A stretch of DNA of 64,000 nt from Salipaludibacillus sp047795645. GTDB lineage: Bacteria; Bacillota; Bacilli; Bacillales; Salisediminibacteriaceae. The position numbers and the translations under genes are program-made. Location of the stretch: NCBI RefSeq assembly GCF_047795645.1, contig NZ_CP181045.1, forward strand, positions 3,596,001 to 3,660,000. Reading direction: 5' to 3'. Every line of letters begins with the position of its first letter. Position 1 is the first letter of the stretch. The notes beneath the pieces were generated by a model. It did no database searches, was not told the origin of the DNA, and worked only from the letters and a program-made list of their open reading frames with translations. Shown piece by piece: positions 1 through 8,203 of this stretch.

Positions 1-830
1 ATATCTCGCATATTTCCATTTGAGTCATATATTGCTACTGACTGATCGCCAAATGATATTGCTCCACCCTCAGCATTCTTCTTCATATCTCTCAAAACTG
101 AGTTTAAAGTTGTTCCTGCAACAGACCCTTTTAAACCATTGTCTGCTAAGATTCCTAAGAAAGCGGAAGTTTGCTCAATGTCCATTCCCGATGCAGATGC
201 ATTTGCTCCTACATATTTAAGTGCTTCGCCTAGTTGAGTAACATCTGTATTAGACTTGCTACTGGCAGAAGCTAATGCGTCAGCCATGCGACCTGCTTCT
301 TCGGCTTTCATTCCAAACATACTCATTGAATCTGTAACGATATCGGACGTAGTTGCTAAATCCATTCCAGATGCAGATGCTAAGTTTAAGACAGGTTCAA
401 TTCCTGCCATGATTTGGGTTGTATCCCATCCTGCTAATGCCATATAACCCATTGCATCAGCCGCACTTGAAGCACTATGAGCAGTTGTACTACCCATTCT
501 CTTTGCTTCATCAGTGAGCATTTGTAAATTTTTCTCTTGTTCTTTGACCGTCCCACCTAAATTATCTCCGAGTAATGCTTGTGTTTTTCTCATCGAGTCA
601 TCAAAATCGGCAAAAGTTTTTACTGCAACGACTCCTAATCCGACTAACGGTAAAGAGACACTTTTAGTTAATTTGCTTCCAACATTCATCATGCCTTGAC
701 CAATGTTTTGTGTTTTTGTGGCGAAGTCTTTTGCAAAACTATTAGTTTTTTGACTCGCATCATTCATTGCTTTTGTAAATTCGCCTGTTTTGGCGATAAT
801 ATTGGCAACTATACTGTATTGCTGTGACAT
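1..830 (-). CDS. Phage tail tape measure protein, N-terminal part (runs off window)
   Basis: The first 276 residues are visible; the C-terminal part lies outside the left edge. It begins MSQQYSIVANIIAKTGEF and continues with alternating Ala/Gly/Ser-rich helical segments (TTAHSASSAADAMGYMALAGW, AGIEPVLNLASASG). These are typical of the TP901-type tape measure core, which sets tail length and is ejected with the DNA. It is the last gene seen of the minus-strand structural operon, directly after the tail assembly chaperones, which is its normal place in siphoviruses. The start has a GGAG-type ribosome binding site. An intrinsic terminator precedes it, so its expression may be attenuated. Confidence 0.9.
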   Translation of the reverse strand, partial: MSQQYSIVANIIAKTGEFTKAMNDASQKTNSFAKDFATKTQNIGQGMMNVGSKLTKSVSLPLVGLGVVAVKTFADFDDSMRKTQALLGDNLGGTVKEQEKNLQMLTDEAKRMGSTTAHSASSAADAMGYMALAGWDTTQIMAGIEPVLNLASASGMDLATTSDIVTDSMSMFGMKAEEAGRMADALASASSKSNTDVTQLGEALKYVGANASASGMDIEQTSAFLGILADNGLKGSVAGTTLNSVLRDMKKNAEGGAISFGDQSVAIYDSNGNMRD

Positions 831-858
831 ATAATTATTCACTCCTTTATCTACAAAA

Positions 859-893
859 AAAAGGGAGCATCCAAAAATTGGACACTCCCTTTT
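859..893 (-). terminator. Intrinsic terminator between tail chaperone and tape measure genes
   Basis: AAAAGGGAG (859-867) pairs with CTCCCTTTT (885-893). A second inner stem, TCCAA/TTGGA, lies within the loop. On the minus strand the hairpin is followed by a run of eight T. It sits inside the structural operon, only about 30 bp before the tape measure start, so it probably acts as a partial attenuator. Confidence 0.7.
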
Positions 894-907
894 CTGATAT
901 GTAGTTT

Positions 908-1231
908 TTACATGCTAGCTAATTGTTGTTTTGCTCGTTTGATTGCTTCCTTTGTTTCTTCTAAAGTGACATCTTTTTTAATAGGAGTTATATCTTTCTC
1001 TCTATCTGATAATTGAGCAATAAATGCAATCCTATCTTTTTCTTCGTATTGAGGTAAAAGAGCAATCGTACTCTGCATTAACCATTCATCTTTTTGACTT
1101 TCTAATATTATTTTTTCTTGTAAAATGTGCTCGTCAAAAAATACTTCGTCCAAGACATACTCTCTCGTCCATCCATATTCTTTCGCATATAGATGCACAA
1201 TTGAAAGCATTGATCTTTGTATTTGAGTCAT
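908..1231 (-). CDS. Tail assembly chaperone, downstream (gpT-like) part made by -1 frameshift
   Basis: A 107-residue helical, charged reading frame lies just downstream of the first tail chaperone gene and overlaps its -1 frame. The frame is open upstream of the ATG all the way to the slippery heptamer at 1294-1300, so it is most likely translated mainly as the C-terminal part of a gpG-gpGT type fusion of about 245 residues. In lambda and many siphoviruses this fusion binds the tape measure protein and recruits tail tube subunits. An ATG at 1231 has only a weak purine-rich ribosome binding site. Assignment rests on position, size and frame arrangement more than on residues. Confidence 0.75.
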   Translation of the reverse strand: MTQIQRSMLSIVHLYAKEYGWTREYVLDEVFFDEHILQEKIILESQKDEWLMQSTIALLPQYEEKDRIAFIAQLSDREKDITPIKKDVTLEETKEAIKRAKQQLASM

Positions 1232-1266
1232 GATACTCTCTTTTGAAACTGGTTTTGTCGACTCGT

Positions 1267-1644
1267 TTACTTCTTCTGAGTCGACATCTTGAAGTTTTTT
1301 AAGTACCCAACAATCGTTTCAAAATTATTCACTTGCAAAACCGCTTGAATTAGTAAAATGAGATCATCGATCCCACCATCATAAATTTTTTCAAGATCAA
1401 TTTTAGTCGCTACAGCCAAAAATGGAGGAAGTGTCTCACCCGCTTGAAAAATCAAACTAGGTGCTAACTCAATCATTTTTGCTGTATCTAAATCCTGTGC
1501 TTCCCCATCACTAGTCATGAAAACATCCTTAAAAACAGTTGGTAGATCATTTAATGTGTTTGCGAGTGCAGGAATTTGCCGAATTGAAATCTTTTTGACC
1601 TCAAATTCTTCATCATTGAAATTAATTTTTACTGTATCTTGCAT
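1267..1644 (-). CDS. Tail assembly chaperone (gpG-like)
   Basis: A 125-residue protein between the major tail protein and the tape measure gene. It begins MQDTVKINFNDEEFEVKKIS and is mostly helical afterwards. Size, place and the A AAA AAC heptamer eight to ten codons before its stop fit the gpG family of tail assembly chaperones. These coat the tape measure protein during tail assembly and are absent from the virion. The normal product ends at the TAA at 1267; a minor product continues in the -1 frame into the next gene. Confidence 0.8.
   Translation of the reverse strand: MQDTVKINFNDEEFEVKKISIRQIPALANTLNDLPTVFKDVFMTSDGEAQDLDTAKMIELAPSLIFQAGETLPPFLAVATKIDLEKIYDGGIDDLILLIQAVLQVNNFETIVGYLKNFKMSTQKK
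1294..1300 (-). other. Programmed -1 ribosomal frameshift site (A AAA AAC)
   Basis: On the minus strand the codons read TTA AAA AAC, giving the canonical X XXY YYZ heptamer A AAA AAC in the zero frame, 24 nt before the TAA stop. After a -1 slip the next codon is CTT and the frame stays open through the downstream gene to its stop at 908. The predicted fusion is 117 + 128 residues. Tail chaperone frameshifting is widely conserved in tailed phages; the efficiency here is unknown. Confidence 0.8.
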
Positions 1645-1696
1645 TTTTAAAACCCCTTTATTTTATTTTTTATTATATTAATATAGTTAAAATATA

Positions 1697-2206
1697 TTAA
1701 GCTTCTTCACCGATAAGAAAGAAATTTCCACCTTTAGATAAATCGCCAGTCAAAGGTAATGCGTGGAACTCAACCTCGTAACTAACTACGTCCTTCGAAA
1801 AACTTCGCTCAAAAGCACCAACTGGAATTGCCTTGAAAATCTTTATGTCCATGCTTGTATCTCCTACTTCTGCACTTCGAGGATGAACAAGGATTTCAAC
1901 TGCTTTATCTCTCATGCGTTGATGTAATCGTCCATCTTGTAAACCTACAGTATCCGTTCCGTCTTTAACGTCATCTAGTGCAGGTAACGCCATTTTCAAC
2001 TTAGCAAAATTCTCTTCTTGAAAGCTGACTTTTAATTTTACGTCCCAACCTTCCAAGTAGTAATCCCAAGTACCTAACTCATACGTTTCTATTTCCAACA
2101 TTTTCGGTTCTGCTGTAAAAACTGCTCCGTCACCCTGTAGCCCAACGTCTTGACCGTCTACAGTGATATCAGCTAAACCAAAACCAACTTTAATTTCATT
2201 ACTCAT
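1697..2206 (-). CDS. Major tail (tube) protein
   Basis: A 169-residue protein just before the tail chaperones, the usual place of the major tail tube protein. It is beta-rich and acidic, with a central LVHPRS segment and a C-terminal FERSFSKDVVSYEVEFHALP segment. The gene at 2636-3148 is a diverged paralogue sharing the FGL..IT start, the AVFTA.P motif, the hydrophobic-HPK/R segment and the FFIG end. Of the two, this one is next to the chaperones and is the better candidate for the main tube subunit. Confidence 0.8.
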   Translation of the reverse strand: MSNEIKVGFGLADITVDGQDVGLQGDGAVFTAEPKMLEIETYELGTWDYYLEGWDVKLKVSFQEENFAKLKMALPALDDVKDGTDTVGLQDGRLHQRMRDKAVEILVHPRSAEVGDTSMDIKIFKAIPVGAFERSFSKDVVSYEVEFHALPLTGDLSKGGNFFLIGEEA

Positions 2207-2253
2207 TTATAATCATTCCTTTTTTCATTTCTTTTTTGTTATATTTAAATATT

Positions 2254-2643
2254 TTAATTCTGAATCAAAAAAACTATTTCAATTGAAAATTCTGACCGAT
2301 CATTTTTATCTTGAAACAGATAATTAACATCTGTCCTAGCTAAACTATGTAAGACTCTAAGATCACCAAAGTAATAGTTTTCTTTCGAGTGGATTAGATC
2401 AAAAATCTCACTTCCTAATTTATAACCATCTGATTGATCTACTGCTCTAAATTTAATTTCCACAACTTTTTCTCTGGTCGGAAAATATAAAGATGGAGGT
2501 GCACCACCTAGATCAATCACACTAACAATTGTTTTTGGATCGTCTGGATAAAAATTAATAAACAAGTTTTCTCCAAACGTTAAATTGATTTCTTTTATAT
2601 TTGCTGACAGAAAATCTCTTACACCCTCTAATAAATTACTCAT
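2254..2643 (-). CDS. Tail terminator / tail completion-like protein
   Basis: A 129-residue protein between the two tail-tube paralogues, overlapping the upstream gene by 8 bp. The sequence (MSNLLEGVRDFLSAN start, then alternating strands, ending FSIEIVFLIQN) resembles minor tail proteins that cap the tube and join it to the head. Position in the connector-to-tail block supports this. No catalytic motif is seen, and the exact role is inferred from gene order. Confidence 0.6.
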   Translation of the reverse strand: MSNLLEGVRDFLSANIKEINLTFGENLFINFYPDDPKTIVSVIDLGGAPPSLYFPTREKVVEIKFRAVDQSDGYKLGSEIFDLIHSKENYYFGDLRVLHSLARTDVNYLFQDKNDRSEFSIEIVFLIQN

Positions 2644-3148
2644 TGTTGATCACCTTCAACCAATCACCAATGAAAAAATACGATTCAATCAGATTAGGGT
2701 CATTATGATCATTAACTCGTTTACCTTTAAAAGTAATCTCAAATTTGTCAGCATCCTTTTTAAAAGTACGTTTAAATTCTGTTTTTGGTGAAATATAAGC
2801 TTCCCAAATACAAATATCGTAGTCCCTTGTATCGTTAATTTTTGGATGAATAACAAGTTGTTTTCCTGTCATATCAACGTTACTAGCCGAATCATATAAC
2901 CCATGTTTATGTTTTTGAAGCGTAGGCATGTGGAGTTTTAAGGTGTTGTAGCTTTCACTGTCAATACTCACAGTAAATGACACTTGATAATCTATTAAAA
3001 TATAATTTTGAGTAGCATTTAACACGCCACCAAACATATTTTGATAGATTGGGATGGCTGTAAATACTGCTTCATCTGCTATAAACGGAAGTTGCATATC
3101 TCCATATGTGATTGAACAAAGACCGAACGGAATATTTAACTCATTCAT
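2636..3148 (-). CDS. Second tail tube-like protein (paralogue of the major tail protein)
   Basis: A 170-residue protein clearly related to the major tail protein at 1697-2206. Both share an FGL..IT N-terminus, D.AVFTA.P near residue 30, a conserved hydrophobic-HP(K/R) motif and an aromatic F(K/E)R(T/S)F.KD segment near the C-terminus. Translation is coupled to the upstream gene (ATGA overlap) and to the next gene (8 bp overlap). It may be a minor tube, baseplate or head-proximal tail protein; having two copies is unusual. Confidence 0.65.
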   Translation of the reverse strand: MNELNIPFGLCSITYGDMQLPFIADEAVFTAIPIYQNMFGGVLNATQNYILIDYQVSFTVSIDSESYNTLKLHMPTLQKHKHGLYDSASNVDMTGKQLVIHPKINDTRDYDICIWEAYISPKTEFKRTFKKDADKFEITFKGKRVNDHNDPNLIESYFFIGDWLKVINNE

Positions 3149-3546
3149 GATTTACCACTCGCAATCATGGCATCCATAATAAATTGCATATATTTATCAG
3201 AGTAAACGGTGACAGGATTTCCTAAAAATTTACGTCCTACACTCATCCCATCGAAACCGCTTTTCCTTCGTGAAGTTTCGCCAAGGTTGTAAAAACCCTC
3301 GTGTCGAACTAAAGCATATTTTTTGTTATAGCCAACTTTAGCAATGATCTCTTTGCCATTATTTTTTGCAGGTTCAACTGTTGCATTTTCCATCAGTCCA
3401 CCTTCAACCAATGGGGCAAGTCTTTGTGAAGCACTCGCTAAATCCTCTGCAATTATTGTTACTTTTTTTTCAATATTATTTACTGCAACCTTTTCCAGAC
3501 GAAGTAATTCTTTTGCAAATTGTTCCATGCTCATTTCTTTAGCCAT
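3145..3546 (-). CDS. HK97 gp10-like head-tail / tail completion protein
   Basis: A 133-residue protein with the helical N-terminus (MEQFAKELLRLEKVAVNNIEK) and the LAP...G.L..N motif followed by KYALVRHEGFY, typical of the HK97 gp10/minor tail completion family. This family matures the tail end facing the head. It is the third gene of the connector block and overlaps its downstream neighbour by 4 bp, suggesting translational coupling. Confidence 0.7.
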   Translation of the reverse strand: MAKEMSMEQFAKELLRLEKVAVNNIEKKVTIIAEDLASASQRLAPLVEGGLMENATVEPAKNNGKEIIAKVGYNKKYALVRHEGFYNLGETSRRKSGFDGMSVGRKFLGNPVTVYSDKYMQFIMDAMIASGKS

Positions 3547-3839
3547 TAGACATACACCACCCTTTTTACGACCTCCCCCAATGTATTTCTTGTTAATTTT
3601 GTCGATAGGATAGTGTACTCCAATCCTTCAAACTCAACTTTAAAATCTGGATTGATTGTTATATCATCAAAAGTCATAATTTCCATTTTACTGACAACCT
3701 CAACTGCTGATCTATTTTTTACAAGCTGATAGTTTTCTTTCACTCGGCATTTAATAGTTTTGGCATTTTTTTTAATGGGTTTTCCATATCCATCACGAGC
3801 AACTTCATAAATAGTACATTCTTGATATATTGTCATCAT
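3546..3839 (-). CDS. Head closure (stopper) protein, SPP1 gp16-like
   Basis: A 97-residue, beta-strand-rich small protein (YQECTIYEVARDGYGKPIKK ... FEGLEYTILSTKLT) between the connector adaptor and the gp10-like gene. Size, strand pattern and place match the head-closure proteins that plug the portal after packaging (SPP1 gp16 / head-tail joining family). It starts in an ATGA overlap with the preceding gene. The assignment is structural and positional. Confidence 0.6.
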   Translation of the reverse strand: MMTIYQECTIYEVARDGYGKPIKKNAKTIKCRVKENYQLVKNRSAVEVVSKMEIMTFDDITINPDFKVEFEGLEYTILSTKLTRNTLGEVVKRVVYV

Positions 3840-4192
3840 GTGATCCTACCCACCTTTTTATAGATGAATCTCTTTAAAAATAAATGTGCGACAGGAGAAA
3901 TGAGTGAAGTTGTCATGTGAAATGATAAATCATCAACCTTAAACATCGTTACACCTTCACGTTGCAACTTATGTCGTTCTCTATCGAAAGTTAGCATGAA
4001 TATTGTTTGCTCATAGATAGCATGTTTATAATTAATAGTATCTTTAGTGCCATCACGTAAATCGAAAGCATTATCAATATAAGATTCAGCTTTTTGTAAC
4101 ATCGTTTCTTTTGATTGATCATCTAATGTAAACCATTTATTAGCTTCCATGTGCATATCAAAGTATGTATTAGCATTTTGAATATTAATCAT
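3836..4192 (-). CDS. Head-tail connector adaptor protein, SPP1 gp15-like
   Basis: A 118-residue mostly alpha-helical protein (ANTYFDMHMEANKWFTLDDQ ... SYIDNAFDLRDG) lying just after the capsid gene. The helical DNA-packaging adaptor (gp15/gp6 family) is expected here. It would bind under the portal ring and receive the stopper protein. The start overlaps the end of a 44-residue upstream gene by 8 bp. Confidence 0.65.
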   Translation of the reverse strand: MINIQNANTYFDMHMEANKWFTLDDQSKETMLQKAESYIDNAFDLRDGTKDTINYKHAIYEQTIFMLTFDRERHKLQREGVTMFKVDDLSFHMTTSLISPVAHLFLKRFIYKKVGRIT

Positions 4193-4319
4193 TTTTCTTC
4201 ACCCTCTTTTTACGTACGGAAGGCTTTTTATCTACTTTATTTTCCTTGGCTTTCTCAGCTTTTTCTTTAACTTTTCTTTCTGCTTCTTTTAACTTTGCAA
4301 CATAATGTGATAAAAGCAT
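4185..4319 (-). CDS. Small lysine-rich phage protein (44 aa)
   Basis: A 44-codon frame (MLLSHYVAKLKEAERKVKEK...) with a strong AAGGAGG ribosome binding site 8 nt before the ATG. It is almost entirely Lys/Glu/Ala helix with a basic tail (KKPSVRKKRVKK). It sits between the capsid and connector genes and overlaps the connector start by 8 bp, so it is probably translated and coupled. Small basic proteins at this spot are sometimes capsid-accessory or Rho-like; no function can be assigned. Confidence 0.6.
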   Translation of the reverse strand: MLLSHYVAKLKEAERKVKEKAEKAKENKVDKKPSVRKKRVKKND

Positions 4320-4405
4320 TTATAATCCTCCTTCTTTCAATAAAACTGAGTAACTCTATAAGTTACTCAGTTCCACCTATTAATCTCAAAACCTATGTAA
4401 AAGGA

Positions 4406-5161
4406 TTAAGCGAATGTTACTTTTACTACTTTGCTCTCGTCACGTACATGAGTTGCAAAATGAGCGTCAGCACTAATTAGTGTTGATTTGTGTGTAACAT
4501 CTCTTGATTCTTCAACTTGTACCTCTTTAGCGAGATAAAGTCCTAGAGCACCTTGTTTAACGATGAATGCTTCACCAACATTAACTCTGTTAGAGTAAAT
4601 AACTTCCATACCATTCAATTTTCCGTCAATAAATGCTTTGTCAGTTTCGATATTTACAAGCTGATTAGCATTAGCAAGGATAGTCATATCCTCATCTTGA
4701 TCTTCGCCAAACTTAGCAACTGCGGATAATGCTTCAACTGCTGTTAACTGGTTGCCTGTTGATGCATGAACAAGAGTTGCACCAGTAGATAATGCTGTAA
4801 ACATTTCTTTTTCTACACCGTTTGATACTGATTTAGATAACTGATCTTCTGCTTCTGTTGCAGGATTTGAGAAATTACCTCTCATAGCTTCGTCTGTGAT
4901 ATTTACTGACTTAGCCGCTTTTTTGATTTGTAGATTTTCAGTGGATGCTGAAAGTTGAGCCATCGGAACTGCTTCACCTTCGGCAACGATCCCTGCATCA
5001 CCAACATATTTATACTTGTTAACGCTGATTGTTCCTGCTTGCTCACTTCCGAAACCTTGAACAAAAGATAGAGAGTATAGACGAATCTTGTCACCCATTT
5101 TTTCTCTTACTGACTCTGCGAATACCTGTAGTGATACTAAATCTGATAATTTTGTTTGCAT
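4406..5161 (-). CDS. Major capsid protein
   Basis: A 251-residue protein. The ATG at 5161 is chosen because AAGAGGT lies about 8 nt upstream; an in-frame upstream start at 5209 lacks a good site. The sequence shows the features of short HK97-fold capsid proteins: helical N-terminus, VPMAQLSASTENLQIKKAAK (spine/P-domain region), a VNITDEAM segment, LSTGATL, and a C-terminal beta strand set. It directly follows an acidic scaffold gene and precedes the connector genes, as expected. No protease is encoded next to it. Confidence 0.85.
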   Translation of the reverse strand: MQTKLSDLVSLQVFAESVREKMGDKIRLYSLSFVQGFGSEQAGTISVNKYKYVGDAGIVAEGEAVPMAQLSASTENLQIKKAAKSVNITDEAMRGNFSNPATEAEDQLSKSVSNGVEKEMFTALSTGATLVHASTGNQLTAVEALSAVAKFGEDQDEDMTILANANQLVNIETDKAFIDGKLNGMEVIYSNRVNVGEAFIVKQGALGLYLAKEVQVEESRDVTHKSTLISADAHFATHVRDESKVVKVTFA

Positions 5162-5239
5162 TTTAAATAACCTCTTTTTATAATTTTTTGTGTAGCTAGT
5201 GCATTTCATATAATTTTTTTTGCTTTTGCTACCTTACAT

Positions 5240-5815
5240 TTACATTTGTGATTTTAGTTGCTTATACAATTCTGGATTTTCTTTATAAATTTTTGATCTC
5301 TCGGAAGCATTCATTTTCTTAAATTTTTCCTTCGTTACATCTGTTGCGACTTTTAACGGATTAGAACCTTGATTGCCAAAGTTTTGAATTTTTTTGGAAA
5401 ACAAACCTTTTGCAATGGCTGAATCAATCCATTTCAATTTGAATGTCGTGTCACCTTCTGGAACTAAATCTTTATATTCCTCTGGTACACTTTCCAATTT
5501 TGTCACCAACATTTGATTAAACATTTCTTCATATTGAGTCACTTTTTCCTCTAAAGGATTGGGGTTTTCTAGGACTTCTTCAACTTCTTCAACAACTTCT
5601 TCGACTTTTTGAACAACTGGTTCTACTTTAGGTTCGTTTGTTAAATTGTTTGATTTTAATGCTTCTAGGTCTGCTTTTACCGTTTCCAATTCGTCTTTAA
5701 CGAGTTTATATTTGTCGTTGACTTCCTTGAAACGCTCATAGGGTACGCTTTTACCTTCTACTACTTCTTCTTCGACTTTTTCAACTTCGCCCAACAATTC
5801 TTCCTTTTCTTCCAT
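5240..5815 (-). CDS. Capsid scaffolding protein
   Basis: A 191-residue, very acidic protein with a predicted coiled coil over roughly residues 20-80 (Glu/Val/Lys heptads, KLVKDELETVKADLEALKSN). A compact C-terminus is rich in Lys and Ser. It lies between the minor head and major capsid genes, the usual place of scaffold proteins that template procapsid assembly and then leave. No protease motif is seen. Confidence 0.8.
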   Translation of the reverse strand: MEEKEELLGEVEKVEEEVVEGKSVPYERFKEVNDKYKLVKDELETVKADLEALKSNNLTNEPKVEPVVQKVEEVVEEVEEVLENPNPLEEKVTQYEEMFNQMLVTKLESVPEEYKDLVPEGDTTFKLKWIDSAIAKGLFSKKIQNFGNQGSNPLKVATDVTKEKFKKMNASERSKIYKENPELYKQLKSQM

Positions 5816-5870
5816 CTTAAAAACTCCTTCACATTCTTTTTACGAGGTTTTGTCCTCGGATTAGGTTTTT

Positions 5871-6839
5871 TTAATTTCGTGACTTTTTACGAGATTCATA
5901 CTCGATTTTATTTAACTCTTTAACACTGATACTCTGATACTCTTCACTGACAACCTCACCTTGACCACGCACAGAAGGCATGTATGAAAGCCATACATGT
6001 TTACAGTTAGGATGTAGTGTCTTAAAATTTTGATTTGGTAAAGTATCAATACTTGGATAGGTTTTGCTGTTGCCAGTGATCGAGAATACCTTCCCTTCGT
6101 AAAAGCTACACCAATCTTCTGCATTGTGATCGCTGATCTGGATCAGATCAAAATTTTCTTCATCGGGATATTTTTCTCGATAATCTTTTAATCTGTTGAT
6201 TGTTCCCTCATTATGTAAAATACGAGATTTTGTTCTAACAACCATATCGGCATACTTATCGATCTTCCAATTTTTTCGACCTTTATCGACAAAACTATTA
6301 ACTCCATTTTTCTTCAACTGATCAGTTAATTTCTTTTTAACAGTGATATAACTTTCACCCGATTCAATCATCGAAACTAATAATTCTTGTGCGTTTGACC
6401 TTATAATCTTTTTGGCTTCTCTACCCATGAAACGAGTGTTTTTTGCTAAATCCCTATACAGATCATTAGTCGCTCGTTTCAATGCTCTTTTATGTATTGC
6501 GCTACTTGCACCTTCAATGACATCAACACCTAGTAAAAAAGATGATGACTTATCAATGTTTTGAAGAGACAATAAATAATAAAGAGGATACGTTTTTTTC
6601 AGATATTTAAGCGTGTCAGTATTAAGACCCAAAACAACCTTATCTATATCATTCGACAGTTTATTTAATTGTCGTTTTGTCAATCTTCTGTTTATCTGTT
6701 TCTGTAATAAGCCAACAATCAAACCGTAACCAATAACATATTTCATAATGAGTTTTTGCGTTTCTTTATCTAACTCTTCAATATCTTTAATGTCAGTGAT
6801 GCTAAGAGTTTCTATTTCTTCATCTGTAAAGTCGATCAT
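5871..6839 (-). CDS. Phage minor head / head morphogenesis protein (SPP1 gp7-like)
   Basis: A 322-residue protein with the C-terminal Mu F/SPP1 gp7-type head morphogenesis domain. Signature elements are R.ILHNEG near residue 207, DWCSFYEGKVFSI near residue 240 and LHPNCKH near residue 275. It starts 2 bp after the portal gene. Family members bind portal and enter the capsid with it, affecting DNA ejection. Confidence 0.85.
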   Translation of the reverse strand: MIDFTDEEIETLSITDIKDIEELDKETQKLIMKYVIGYGLIVGLLQKQINRRLTKRQLNKLSNDIDKVVLGLNTDTLKYLKKTYPLYYLLSLQNIDKSSSFLLGVDVIEGASSAIHKRALKRATNDLYRDLAKNTRFMGREAKKIIRSNAQELLVSMIESGESYITVKKKLTDQLKKNGVNSFVDKGRKNWKIDKYADMVVRTKSRILHNEGTINRLKDYREKYPDEENFDLIQISDHNAEDWCSFYEGKVFSITGNSKTYPSIDTLPNQNFKTLHPNCKHVWLSYMPSVRGQGEVVSEEYQSISVKELNKIEYESRKKSRN

Positions 6840-6841
6840 GA

Positions 6842-8182
6842 TTATTCACCTACAGTGTCAGTGTCAACAACATCATAATTTACTTCGTTTTCCATAAAAG
6901 ATAAACGCTGACGTTCATTTTCTTCATTTATAATCTCTAAAAATTCATCATCAATTTCTTGTTTGCTGTAATGTGGATTTAGTCTAGCAATAGATGATTT
7001 TATAGAGGTGACACCTGCAACAACTTTCAATTGTTCCTCTTGGCTTTGAGTATAGGAATCCTCTGGCATACTGGCAGACAATTCAACGTTCGGTAGTTGT
7101 GGATTATAATTACCATTTCCTGCAATAACGTCTAACTGTTGAGCTAGTAGCAAAACTTTTTTAATTGCTGTTTGCCAATAAGTTAATGAGTTTTCTATAA
7201 TTTGAGATGTTCGAAAAGCTTTAAGTTTGATTGATAAAGCAGAACTATTGGCACTTTCTTTGGTTAAACCATATAAATTTGAATTTAATGGTGAAAGAAA
7301 GTGAATTGCTTTCATAATGATTTGATCTATGTATTCAAAATTCGCTTGAAGTTGACTATCCCAAGTCATATATTCTGGTTTCACTTCTCCTTCTTCCATT
7401 GGGATCATGATTCCACCATCTGACATCTTAAATTGATAATTATCATCTAAGATATTTGCACTAGCGATAATATTAGGAGAAGTAAACTTATCCATAATGA
7501 TGCTGATCTGAGAACAACGCCAATTATATTCTTCTAATAGCGGTTCAATCCCAAATAAAACGGAATAACCAAACAACGATCCGTCATTTCTACTGAATGG
7601 CACATGTGTCAATGGTGACTCTAATAGTTGAGTATTTACCTCACTATGTTCACTCATCACTTCTGCACCAATGTCATTATCCGTAAAATAATTCTTCTTA
7701 CTAATACACCAATATTCACCGTTTCGTTTTTCATATATTTCACTATATAAAAAAGTTTCATCATCCTCTTCAACTGGAAACGCAATAGTTTCTTTGACGA
7801 TCTTTCTTTGATTTCTTGGGTCTAACTCTGGAAAGTAATATTCGGGTTGTATGAAAGATATTTTACTTTTGCCTTCATCTAAATAGTTTTTTAATACTAC
7901 ATCACCTTTTACTCCAACCGTTAATCCAGCTTCACTCAATAGTGAATTGAAATCATTCTCATAAATTAAACGATCTAGTGCTATGTTTACATCATTATCA
8001 TTTTTTACACTTGCAGCTATGCCTTTACTAAATCCTAAGTCACGATATAGCTTTACAATTTCCATACCAAGTGCAACAGGAACGTATTTTTCATTAGGCT
8101 TTTTAAAACTGGGTTCATTTCTGAAAATGTCCCAATATTTTTTATATCGTAAATGGCGATTGTCATTAAAATTTATCTCCAA
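6842..8182 (-). CDS. Portal protein
   Basis: A 446-residue protein between TerL and the minor head gene. It matches the SPP1-type portal family in size and character, with a long helical stem region (GIEPLLEEYNWRCSQISIIMD) and a helical C-terminus (SIARLNPHYSKQEIDDEFLEI). The dodecameric portal is the DNA gateway of the capsid. The start is a TTG preceded by AAGGATG; no ATG occurs in frame until about codon 41, inside the conserved region. Confidence 0.85.
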   Translation of the reverse strand: MEINFNDNRHLRYKKYWDIFRNEPSFKKPNEKYVPVALGMEIVKLYRDLGFSKGIAASVKNDNDVNIALDRLIYENDFNSLLSEAGLTVGVKGDVVLKNYLDEGKSKISFIQPEYYFPELDPRNQRKIVKETIAFPVEEDDETFLYSEIYEKRNGEYWCISKKNYFTDNDIGAEVMSEHSEVNTQLLESPLTHVPFSRNDGSLFGYSVLFGIEPLLEEYNWRCSQISIIMDKFTSPNIIASANILDDNYQFKMSDGGIMIPMEEGEVKPEYMTWDSQLQANFEYIDQIIMKAIHFLSPLNSNLYGLTKESANSSALSIKLKAFRTSQIIENSLTYWQTAIKKVLLLAQQLDVIAGNGNYNPQLPNVELSASMPEDSYTQSQEEQLKVVAGVTSIKSSIARLNPHYSKQEIDDEFLEIINEENERQRLSFMENEVNYDVVDTDTVGE

Positions 8183-8203
8183 TTTCTCACATCCTTAAAT
8201 AAC

